This document shows, one piece after another, positions 34,848-42,925 of a stretch of DNA of 64,000 bases (within the stretch, counting starts at the first letter, position 1; every line of letters starts with the position of its first letter). A program made the translations under genes and the position numbers. Under the pieces are notes generated by a model. That model saw only the letters and a program-made list of their open reading frames with translations. It was not told the DNA's origin and did not search any database. The stretch comes from Granulosicoccus sp045106855. GTDB lineage: Bacteria > Pseudomonadota > Gammaproteobacteria > Granulosicoccales > Granulosicoccaceae. The stretch covers positions 141,493-205,492 of the forward strand of contig JBGCFI010000011.1 in the NCBI GenBank assembly GCA_045106855.1, given 5' to 3'.

Positions 34848-36029
34848 ATGACGATGATAACCATTCATAAGGCGACCACGGGTGTTTTGGCTGGATTGCT
34901 GACCAGCGTAATGACTGCAGGTTCGACCATGGCGGCTGATACTATCAAGATAGGTTTCGCGGTGCCATTAACGGGTGAATATGCTCCGTATACTTCTGTG
35001 CAAGGAGCGCGTTGCATGGCCGAAATGATTAATAAAGCGGGTGGTGTTGACGGTAAGATGTTCGAAGTCATGGTGCAGGATGTTGGTTCAGATTCTCAAG
35101 CTGCTATTTCGATCTCTGAGAAATTTCTTGAAGAGGGTGCGATAACAATTTCAACTATCCCTTTCTCTGACACCATGATTCCAGTCGCTCAGCTTGCTTC
35201 AAGTTACGGTGCAACTGTCATTCAGGCACAGAGTACGCAAGTGGAGATGCATGCTGGAATCGTTGATAATTTTATTACTAATGTGTCTCCGGATCCATTC
35301 ACCTCTACAGCCGGTGCTAATTTTGCGCTCGAAAATGGCGTCCAGACGGTTGTGCTGTTTACCTCGGATGAAGGTGGGTCCTGGTCAGCAAGAACTCCCG
35401 TCTGGTTTGGTGATGTTATAGAGGCTGGTGGTGGTAAGGTATTATCGTCACTTAACTTCAGTTTCGGTACCTCGGACTGGTCACCGCAAATTGCTGAGTT
35501 AAAAAAACTAGATCCGCAGCCAGATGCCGTATACATCTCATCTGTCATGCCGGATGTGGGAGTGCTGATTCGGCAGATGCGCACCGCCGGTATCGATTCG
35601 TGGGTCATAGGCTCGGATGGTCTTGATGACCCCTCATTGGATGCTATTGGCGAAGCGGATCCTTCAATTCTCGATAAAGTGGTGTTCGCAACATTGGCAC
35701 CCTCGCATGCGGATAGTGCCATGGCGGCGTTCATTGCAGAGTGTGACGCTATCGATGTAGAGGTTGCAGGGCTCTTTCCTGCACTGGGTTCGGACATCGT
35801 CATGGCAATAGCTCATGGTGTCGAGCAGGCAGGAAGTACTGACCCGGTAGCAGTACGCGAAGCCATGCGTGCGGCGGATAGTATTCCCGCCAGGACGGTC
35901 GACACCGTCTCATTCAAAGATAACCAATCCTACGCACAGCGTACGGTACCTGTGATTGGTTTCGAGAATGGCAAACGCGTGCTGTTGTCTAATGAGGTGC
36001 CGGAGGGTGTACCCATGGATTGGAACTAG
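34848..36029 (+). CDS. Branched-chain amino acid/amide-type ABC substrate-binding protein
   Basis: The 393-residue periplasmic protein has a signal peptide (ATTGVLAGLLTSVMTAGSTM, cleaved after MAA) and a type-1 binding fold: IKIGFAVPLTGEYAPYTSVQ, INKAGGVDGKMFEVMVQDV, and a hinge near VNFITNVSPDPF-like residues 145-155. It lies between the two ATPase genes of the Liv cluster. The neighbouring amidases, kinase/lyase and glutamine synthetase-like enzyme suggest an amine, amino-alcohol or amide ligand rather than leucine or valine. Confidence 0.9.
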   Translation: MTMITIHKATTGVLAGLLTSVMTAGSTMAADTIKIGFAVPLTGEYAPYTSVQGARCMAEMINKAGGVDGKMFEVMVQDVGSDSQAAISISEKFLEEGAITISTIPFSDTMIPVAQLASSYGATVIQAQSTQVEMHAGIVDNFITNVSPDPFTSTAGANFALENGVQTVVLFTSDEGGSWSARTPVWFGDVIEAGGGKVLSSLNFSFGTSDWSPQIAELKKLDPQPDAVYISSVMPDVGVLIRQMRTAGIDSWVIGSDGLDDPSLDAIGEADPSILDKVVFATLAPSHADSAMAAFIAECDAIDVEVAGLFPALGSDIVMAIAHGVEQAGSTDPVAVREAMRAADSIPARTVDTVSFKDNQSYAQRTVPVIGFENGKRVLLSNEVPEGVPMDWN

Positions 36030-36074
36030 TCGGTATTTCGCATCGGTTGAATTCCGGACCTGTAATGACCAACG

Positions 36075-36788
36075 ATGCTTGATATTCGGAACATTCGTGT
36101 CTACCACGGTCCTATAGAGGCCGTACATGGGCTGAGTATGACGGTTCCAGAAGGTCAGTGTGTGGTTTTGCTCGGCCCTAACGGTGCGGGCAAAACTTCC
36201 ACTCTGTCAGCGATTGCGGGTGTTGCCAGTAGCCGTGGTCATATAGCCTTTAACGGGCAAATTCTGGAAGGTCTGTCCGTTGAGGAGCGACAGCGACTTG
36301 GCATAGCATTGGCTCCTGAGGGGCGACGAATATTCAGTAATCTGAGTGTCCGTGAAAACCTGTTGATTGGCGCGGCAACTCGTAAGGACGGTGGCGGTGT
36401 GCGCCGTGATATGGACTACTGGTTTGCCACTTTTCCGGTTCTGCATGAACGCAGTAACCAGGCAGCGGGTACCTTGTCTGGAGGCGAGCAGCAAATGCTG
36501 ACAATTGCCAGGGCGCTAATGAGTAATCCACGCATACTGTTGCTTGACGAGCCTAGCCTCGGTCTTGCCCCGCTGATCTGCAAACAGATTTTTGCACTGA
36601 TAGCGGAGCTCAAACGTCAGGGCATGACAATATTGCTGGTGGAACAAAATGTTCGGGATGCGCTGAAGCTGGCGGATTATGGTTATATGCTGAACAGTGG
36701 CAACCTGATCAACGAAGGAGACAGGCACACACTTGGCAAACACGAAGCACTGATGTCAACCCTGACCGGTGTCGAGCACGGATGCTAA
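36075..36788 (+). CDS. Branched-chain amino acid-type ABC ATPase (LivF)
   Basis: The 237-residue ATPase has Walker A GPNGAGKTS, the LivF-type LAPEGRRIFSNLSVRENL, signature LSGGEQQMLTIARALM, Walker B ILLLDEPSLGLAP and LLVEQNVRDAL. It is 45 bp after the binding-protein gene and 84 bp before livH, within the plus-strand cluster. Confidence 0.92.
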   Translation: MLDIRNIRVYHGPIEAVHGLSMTVPEGQCVVLLGPNGAGKTSTLSAIAGVASSRGHIAFNGQILEGLSVEERQRLGIALAPEGRRIFSNLSVRENLLIGAATRKDGGGVRRDMDYWFATFPVLHERSNQAAGTLSGGEQQMLTIARALMSNPRILLLDEPSLGLAPLICKQIFALIAELKRQGMTILLVEQNVRDALKLADYGYMLNSGNLINEGDRHTLGKHEALMSTLTGVEHGC

Positions 36789-36872
36789 TGGTATGTCACG
36801 GTTATTACTGCCGCCTCCGTATTTTTGTCAGGTAATGGGTTTCGACATGAGTGCTTCGGACAAGGTTTAACC

Positions 36873-37769
36873 ATGGACTACGCCATACAGCAAGTGTTGA
36901 ATGCATTGAGCTTTGGTGCTGAATACGCGTTGCTGGCACTTGGGCTTGCCATAGTATTTTCTATTATGGGGCTGGTGAATTTCGCCCACGGTGAAATTAT
37001 TGCAGCTGGCGGTTACAGTATGTTTGCCATCACATCACTGCTAACCGGTAATCCCTTTGTGGTCATCATTGGTGCTTTACTGGTGGCGGTACTGGCGTCG
37101 GTTTTACTTGAGCGTATCGCTTTCCGACCCGTTCGTTATGCGGATGCATCCACGGGGCTTTTAACAGCCTTTGGTGTCAGTATGATTTTGCAGAATCTTT
37201 TTTTGCTGTTTGTCTCTCCACGTCCTATTGCTATCACTAATCTGTATTTCCTCAACTGGCCTATCGATATCGGTGGAATACAGATTTCGACCCTGCAGGT
37301 CTTTGAAACGGTAACCACTGTCGTGGCCATTTGCCTGCTTGTCGTTTTTTTAAAGAAAAGCTCGTTCGGGATTGCTATGCGAGCGGCGTCCCTGGATTTT
37401 GAAATGGTGAGGTTGATGGGTATTCGTGCCAACCGTGTGGTTGCGGTAGCGTTCGCCGTGTCTGGCTTGCTGGCCGGGCTTGCGTGTGTTTTTATCATGG
37501 CAAGGCGTGGCAGTGTCGATCCAAGTTTTGGGTTTAATCCAGTGTTAAAAGCCTTTGTTGCCTGTGTGCTGGGAGGTTTTGGCAGTCTTCCTGGTGCAGT
37601 TCTGGGGGGATTTTTGCTGGGTGCTATTGAGGTCGGTATGCTGGTTTTGTTGCCACAGAGTTATGGGGGCATGAAAGAGGCGTTTGTCTTTGGCATCGTT
37701 GCGCTGATTCTTGTCTGGAGGCCGGATGGCATCTTGTCACCAGCCGTTGAAAAAGGAGATAAATTGTGA
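36873..37769 (+). CDS. Branched-chain amino acid-type ABC permease (LivH)
   Basis: The ATG at 36873 gives about 298 residues; an upstream start at 36825 would add a poorly conserved tail. LivH motifs are present: LLALGLAIVFSIMGLVNFAH, the cytoplasmic loop SFGIAMRAASLDFEMVRLMG, and FVACVLGGFGSLPGAVLGGF near the end. The stop overlaps the GTG start of livM by 4 bp. Confidence 0.9.
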   Translation: MDYAIQQVLNALSFGAEYALLALGLAIVFSIMGLVNFAHGEIIAAGGYSMFAITSLLTGNPFVVIIGALLVAVLASVLLERIAFRPVRYADASTGLLTAFGVSMILQNLFLLFVSPRPIAITNLYFLNWPIDIGGIQISTLQVFETVTTVVAICLLVVFLKKSSFGIAMRAASLDFEMVRLMGIRANRVVAVAFAVSGLLAGLACVFIMARRGSVDPSFGFNPVLKAFVACVLGGFGSLPGAVLGGFLLGAIEVGMLVLLPQSYGGMKEAFVFGIVALILVWRPDGILSPAVEKGDKL

Positions 37770-38806
37770 GCTCGCTGTCGTGGATCAGTCGCGACCAGCG
37801 GAGTGGTCTGCTCGGGTCATTGTTATTATCAATATTGCTCGTGTGTATCGGTTTGCTCGTGGTGTATTTTGGTCAACGCTATCAGCTTCGCATTGTATAC
37901 GCAGCCTATGTCAATCTTCTCGTTGTGTTGGGGCTTCAGGTGTTCATGGGAAATGCCAATATCACTAATTTATCGCATAGTGCATTTATGGGGATCGGTG
38001 CCTATGCGGCCGCTATTTGTGTAACGCCTGTCAAGGTTAAAGCCATATCCCTACCCAGTGCGCCTTGGGGGCTTAACGCGTTTGCTCTGGATCCGTGGAC
38101 ATCAGCACTCATCGCTATCGCTATAACGGCACTGCTTGCCTGGCTTGTGGGTTTGATTATTACGCGGCTTAGTGGCATAGGAGCAACGATCGTATCGCTC
38201 GCCTTGCTGGTCATCGTTCATTCAATTTTTCTGCACCGCACTGACATATTCAAAGGCAAGCAGGCTTTTTTCGGAATCCCTCAGGTTTTTGATATCAATA
38301 GTATCCTCATCATCACGGTTATCGCTGTATTTATCGCCCGGGGCTTTCGTGAATCTCGTTGGGGTATTCAACTACGTGCCAGTGCTGATGACGAAGTGGG
38401 TGCCAGATCAATGGGCGTCAATGTGTATCGTGTCAGGCTGATTGCCTGGGTTCTGGGCTCGGTGTTCCTTGCGGTTGCCGGAATCAGTTATGCGTATTTT
38501 CTAGGCACTATTAGTGCCCGGCCATTTTATTTTACGCACGTTTTTCTAACCGTTGCCATGCTCATTCTTGGTGGTATGCGCACTGTTACGGGCGCTGTAC
38601 TAGGTACCATGCTTATTTCCTTTGGTCTGGAAGGTGTCCGTTTTCTGGAGACCGGCCCCGAAATATTTGGCATCAAGTTGCCGGAGTTGCTGGGATTGTC
38701 CGGTATCATGTTGGGTGTCGTTATTGTCGTTACCATGGCATTTCGTTCCAGTGGCATTATGGGAAACACGGAGATCGAACACTTGTTACGCCGCAAGCGC
38801 GTTTGA
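37766..38806 (+). CDS. Branched-chain amino acid-type ABC permease (LivM)
   Basis: The 346-residue permease starts at GTG 37766 (GTGA overlap with livH) behind AAAGGAG. About ten helices are predicted. Typical LivM segments are GNANITNLSHSAFMGIGAYA, WGIQLRASADDEVGARSMG and LTVAMLILGGMRTVTGAVLG. It completes the second Liv importer (LivG, K, F, H, M in that order). Confidence 0.9.
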   Translation: MSSLSWISRDQRSGLLGSLLLSILLVCIGLLVVYFGQRYQLRIVYAAYVNLLVVLGLQVFMGNANITNLSHSAFMGIGAYAAAICVTPVKVKAISLPSAPWGLNAFALDPWTSALIAIAITALLAWLVGLIITRLSGIGATIVSLALLVIVHSIFLHRTDIFKGKQAFFGIPQVFDINSILIITVIAVFIARGFRESRWGIQLRASADDEVGARSMGVNVYRVRLIAWVLGSVFLAVAGISYAYFLGTISARPFYFTHVFLTVAMLILGGMRTVTGAVLGTMLISFGLEGVRFLETGPEIFGIKLPELLGLSGIMLGVVIVVTMAFRSSGIMGNTEIEHLLRRKRV

Positions 38807-38879
38807 CAGACTGGGCCTGCCATGAATTACACTTGCCCGGACACGCCCCTAATGACTCATAAACAAAGAGGCAAGAGCG

Positions 38880-39818
38880 ATGAATTGCAACCATACCATT
38901 CATAGTCATCAACATCATATAGGATGGGATAACTCAATAGAGCCGGTGCTAAGCGTTTCCCCCGGACAAACAGTGCAAATCGAAACCATCGATTCTTCTG
39001 GCGGGCAGTTATCCGCTGATTCAACACTTGAGGATCTCAACAGTCTGGATTTTGGCAAGGTTAATCCTGTAACTGGCCCCATCTATATTGAGGGAGCAGA
39101 ACCAGGAGATGCAGTATCAATACGCTTCTTGCACTTTGATCCGTCGGGCTGGGGATGGACCGCTAACATTCCAGGTTTTGGACTGTTGGCAGATCAGTTT
39201 ACTGACAGTCGTTTGCACGTATGGAAATACGATGCCAATACGCTTTCACCAGCTTTATATGGACCAGGTGGGCGTGTCCCTCTGAAACCCTTTTGTGGCA
39301 CCGTCGGGCTTGCACTCGCAGAAACTGGCCGGCACTCAGTTGTTCCACCTAGACGCGTTGGTGGCAATCTCGATATTCGCGACAACGCTGTTGGCACAAC
39401 CCTTTACTTGCCCGTCGAAGTCGCAGGTGGTCTGCTTTCCCTGGGTGATACACATGCCGCGCAGGGAGATGGTGAGATTTGTGGGACGGCTATTGAGAGC
39501 CCCATGGTTGTGGATATAAAAGTTGATCTTATCAAGGGGGCGGGCTTTTCCTATCCGAGATTCGAAACCGACGGTCCGGTGACACGGCATCTGGATGCGG
39601 CAGGTTATCAGGCTACAACCGGAATTGGCCCCGACCTTATGGCTGCTGCGCGTGATGCAGTTAGTGGCATGATCGATTGGATATGCGCCAGCACCAACAT
39701 GTCTGATGTTGATGCTTACATGCTGTGCAGTGTGTGTGGTGATTTGCGTATCAGCGAAATTGTCGATATGCCCAACTGGACGGTATCCTTTTATTTCCCC
39801 AAGTCTGTTCTTGGTTGA
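38880..39818 (+). CDS. Acetamidase/formamidase family protein
   Basis: The 312-residue cytoplasmic hydrolase belongs to the FmdA/AmdA family: NPVTGPIYIEGAEPGDAVSI around residue 62-81, FCGTVGLALAETG near residue 138, GDTHAAQGDGEICGTAIE around 194-211 (metal-binding His and acidic residues), and LCSVCGDLRISEIVDMPNWT near the end. Such enzymes release ammonia from formamide, acetamide or similar short amides. It follows livM by 73 bp, and its TGA overlaps the proposed start of the large fusion gene, so it is part of the nitrogen cluster. Confidence 0.88.
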   Translation: MNCNHTIHSHQHHIGWDNSIEPVLSVSPGQTVQIETIDSSGGQLSADSTLEDLNSLDFGKVNPVTGPIYIEGAEPGDAVSIRFLHFDPSGWGWTANIPGFGLLADQFTDSRLHVWKYDANTLSPALYGPGGRVPLKPFCGTVGLALAETGRHSVVPPRRVGGNLDIRDNAVGTTLYLPVEVAGGLLSLGDTHAAQGDGEICGTAIESPMVVDIKVDLIKGAGFSYPRFETDGPVTRHLDAAGYQATTGIGPDLMAAARDAVSGMIDWICASTNMSDVDAYMLCSVCGDLRISEIVDMPNWTVSFYFPKSVLG

Positions 39819-42800
39819 ACAATAGTAGAACCAATTCTTCATCAGGGAGAACGTCGAATATCTTGAGTAGTCACCTACCAGCCGTTCAGCGTGCGCTTAG
39901 AACGCATTGGAACATCGAGGCATCATTAACGCTGCTGGACGGTGAGTTTGATCTTAATCTTGTGGCTGTCACGGAGCAAGGGCGGCGTTATGTCGTCAAG
40001 TTCATGCGTCCGGGATGTGAATCGGCATTTGTTGATATGCAGTGCCAAGCGCTGGAGCATGTACATAGGAGCAATATGCATGTTCCGGTATCGAAAGTGG
40101 TGCCAACTCTAACGGGTCAGCGTGTCGTATCAATCGCCGATGAAAAAGGTACCCAGAGATTGATGTGGGTGTTGTCATATATTGATGGCACGCTATATAG
40201 TCAGTTTAGTCCACGCGACGAGGCTCTTAACCAGATGCTGGGTGAACAGCTTGGTTTATTGCAAATAGCGTTGACGGATTTCGAGCATCCTCAACTGCAT
40301 CGCCCATTTACATGGAACCTGATGCAAGCGCAATGGATTGCCGAACATGTTCATCTGTTTGAAGAAAACGGACGGGATGCTCTGCTACTGGACATCCTTG
40401 AAGAATTTAAGCGACGAAAAGTACAGCTTGAGAGTTTGCCTTTTCTTGCCATCCATAACGATGTCAATGACAACAACGTGCTGGTTGTACAGGCGCTGCA
40501 ACGTCCTGTTGAAATTGTCGGACTTATCGATTTTGGTGACATGTGCGCGGCGCCGCGTATTTGTGATCTTGCCATCGCTGCTGCGTACGTGGTACTGGAT
40601 CACACTGAGCCGGGAAAAGCTCTGACTGCTCTTGTTAGTGGTTTTCAAAAGCATCAGGCGCTCAGTGAGGAGGAAGTCGAACTCTTGATTCCCTTGATGC
40701 GTCTTCGCCTTGCCGTTAGTGTCGTAACCTCGACCTTGCTGTCAGCGGAACGCCCTGATGATCCGTACCTGCTTGTATCACAGGCATCCGCATGGCGATT
40801 CCTCGAATCAGGTAATCGTGGCCATTGGCTGAAGGAAAGAGTTCGTCTCGCCTGTGGTTTTTCCGTTGTTTCCGGTGCGGAACGTATCGCTAAGTACCTG
40901 GCTGCACAGCGAGGGCGATTTTATCCCATGTTTGGTGTCTCTCTGAACAATGCCCGTGTGTTGTCTTTGTCGGTGAATGCCGCGACTATTCCGCAAAACC
41001 CGTTTCATATGAGTAATGCTGAAGCGTTGACGTTAGGTGAAGAGGGCTTTTCGGTGGGCGGTTATGCTGAGCCTCGTCTTGTTTACACCGAACCTGCCTT
41101 CCAGGTTGTATCGGGTAAGGCAGGTGATCGTCGTACTGTGCATTTGGGAGTGGATGTATTTTCTCCTGCCGACACTGATATTCTGGCTGCTTTGTCAGGT
41201 GTTGTAATCGCTGTTGAAAATCGCAGCGCTCGCCTCGACTATGGCGGCCTTGTTATTCTTGAACATATCACTGATGACCTGGATCGCTTCTACACGCTCT
41301 ATGGTCATCTTGATCCTGAGAGCTGCAAGCACTTGTCAATAGGGCAATCGATAGAGGCAGGTCAACTTATTGCACGGCTTGGGTCACCAGTGTGTAATGG
41401 CGGATGGTCACCACACTTGCATTTGCAACTCGCAGTGAGTATTGAAGAAATAGGGTTCGACTGGCCCGGTGTAGCTTCCCCGGATGATAAGGCACTTTGG
41501 TGTGCTCTTTGCCCCAATCCAGCAGCGCTACTAAATCTGCCTGACCAGAGAACGGCCTATCAATCTGTTGATGAGTCAAAGACACGCGTTGAGCGTCAGG
41601 AGAATTTCGCCCAGAATCTAAAACTCAGTTATCGAAAACCATTGTTGCTGCTTAGAGGCTATCGACATCATTTATTTGACCAATGGGGCAGGGCTTACCT
41701 TGATGCATATAACAATGTACCGCATGTCGGGCATGCCCATCCTGCCATACAGTCTGCGGTATCTCATCAACTTAGTCGACTGAACACAAACACGCGTTAT
41801 CTTCATCCTGCACAATCAACGTTTGCTGAAGCGCTTATAGCTACCATGCCGGATTCATTGGCAATTTGTTACTTCGTTAATTCCGGCTCGGAAGCGAATG
41901 AGCTGGCCTTGCGTCTTGCTCGTGCCGCCACCGGTGGTAAGGACATCATTACCCTTGATCATGGCTACCACGGAAACACGACTGGAGCTGTTGATATCTC
42001 AGCTTACAAGTTCAATGCACCTGGTGGTACCGGGCAGCCTGAATGGGTACAGCTGATTGATAGCCCCGATGACTATCGTGGCCGCTATAGACGCGGCGAG
42101 TGTGACACGGCGAGTTGTTATGCTGCCCAAGTGGATGAGGCTTTGCAGCGAATTACAGCAAGAGGCGGAAAACTGGCAGGATTCATTGCTGAGACTTTTC
42201 CAAGCGTTGGTGGGCAGATCATCCCCCCAGTTGGTTATTTGCCGCTGGTGTACCAGAAGATTCGTGCGGCGGGCGGTGTGTGTATAGCGGATGAAGTGCA
42301 AACTGGGTTTGGTCGTTTAGGAGACTATTTCTATGGTATTGAACAGCAGGCAGTGGTACCTGATATCGTTGTGTTGGGAAAACCGATCGGCAATGGTCAC
42401 CCGTTGGGTGTTGTAGTGACAACCAGGCATATCGCCGAGTTGTTTGCCCGGGGCCCCGAATTTTTCTCAACATTTGGTGGATCCACAGTATCTTGTATCG
42501 TCGGCAAAACAGTACTTGATATTGTTAAGCGAGAGAGCTTGCAGGAAAACGCAAGGCTTATGGGGCTACGCTTAACCAAAGGCTTGGCTAATCTTCAACA
42601 CCGTCATGACCTAATCGGCGATGTACGCGGTTGCGGTTTGTTTATCGGCGTAGAATTGGTCAGTGACAGGCGTGCTCGTACTCCCGCCACTGCACAGGCG
42701 GCCTATGTTGTGAACCGCTTGCGCAACAAGCGCATACTTACCGGCCTGGAGGGGCCGGACAATAACGTGCTTAAGATACGTCCACCTCTGACCATCGAAG

Positions 42801-42868
42801 CAGATGATATCGATATGCTCCTGAGTACTTTGGATAGTATTCTCTCAGAAACAGCGATAGCCATATAG
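39815..42868 (+). CDS. Three-domain fusion: aminoglycoside-phosphotransferase-like kinase, M23 peptidase fold, class III aminotransferase/phospholyase
   Basis: The 1017-residue protein has three parts. Residues about 20-360 are an APH/hydroxylysine-kinase-like domain with catalytic HNDVNDNN (H214, D216) and metal motif IDFGD (D239). Residues about 420-560 are an M23 (LytM) fold with all expected zinc ligands (HLGVD H443/D447; HLH H534/H536). Residues about 600-1017 are a class III PLP enzyme with SGSEANELA, DEVQTGFGR (D826) and Schiff-base K856 (LGKPIGNGHP). The PLP domain resembles AGXT2L-type phospholyases, which split phosphoethanolamine or phosphohydroxylysine after kinase action. No signal peptide is seen, so the M23 fold is cytoplasmic. 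The start is uncertain: TTG 39815 overlaps the upstream stop, and TTG 39863 is an alternative. Confidence 0.88.
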   Translation: MNNSRTNSSSGRTSNILSSHLPAVQRALRTHWNIEASLTLLDGEFDLNLVAVTEQGRRYVVKFMRPGCESAFVDMQCQALEHVHRSNMHVPVSKVVPTLTGQRVVSIADEKGTQRLMWVLSYIDGTLYSQFSPRDEALNQMLGEQLGLLQIALTDFEHPQLHRPFTWNLMQAQWIAEHVHLFEENGRDALLLDILEEFKRRKVQLESLPFLAIHNDVNDNNVLVVQALQRPVEIVGLIDFGDMCAAPRICDLAIAAAYVVLDHTEPGKALTALVSGFQKHQALSEEEVELLIPLMRLRLAVSVVTSTLLSAERPDDPYLLVSQASAWRFLESGNRGHWLKERVRLACGFSVVSGAERIAKYLAAQRGRFYPMFGVSLNNARVLSLSVNAATIPQNPFHMSNAEALTLGEEGFSVGGYAEPRLVYTEPAFQVVSGKAGDRRTVHLGVDVFSPADTDILAALSGVVIAVENRSARLDYGGLVILEHITDDLDRFYTLYGHLDPESCKHLSIGQSIEAGQLIARLGSPVCNGGWSPHLHLQLAVSIEEIGFDWPGVASPDDKALWCALCPNPAALLNLPDQRTAYQSVDESKTRVERQENFAQNLKLSYRKPLLLLRGYRHHLFDQWGRAYLDAYNNVPHVGHAHPAIQSAVSHQLSRLNTNTRYLHPAQSTFAEALIATMPDSLAICYFVNSGSEANELALRLARAATGGKDIITLDHGYHGNTTGAVDISAYKFNAPGGTGQPEWVQLIDSPDDYRGRYRRGECDTASCYAAQVDEALQRITARGGKLAGFIAETFPSVGGQIIPPVGYLPLVYQKIRAAGGVCIADEVQTGFGRLGDYFYGIEQQAVVPDIVVLGKPIGNGHPLGVVVTTRHIAELFARGPEFFSTFGGSTVSCIVGKTVLDIVKRESLQENARLMGLRLTKGLANLQHRHDLIGDVRGCGLFIGVELVSDRRARTPATAQAAYVVNRLRNKRILTGLEGPDNNVLKIRPPLTIEADDIDMLLSTLDSILSETAIAI

Positions 42869-42897
42869 CAAGTACTAATGATTGATCCTAACGGAGA

Positions 42898-42925
42898 GTT
42901 GCCTGTATGTGGGCAACCTAGTTTT
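42898..42925 (+). terminator. Weak terminator after the nitrogen cluster
   Basis: GTTGCC (42898-42903) and GGCAAC (42912-42917) form a 6-bp stem followed by CTAGTTTT. It lies 30 bp after the fusion-gene stop and just before the convergent lipoprotein gene end. The short stem and T-run make it only a candidate. Confidence 0.4.

Noticed and set aside
35222..35803. A 193-codon frame antisense to the second LivK-like gene
   Set aside because: Ser/Thr/Pro-rich shadow frame of a clear binding-protein gene; no domain recognisable.
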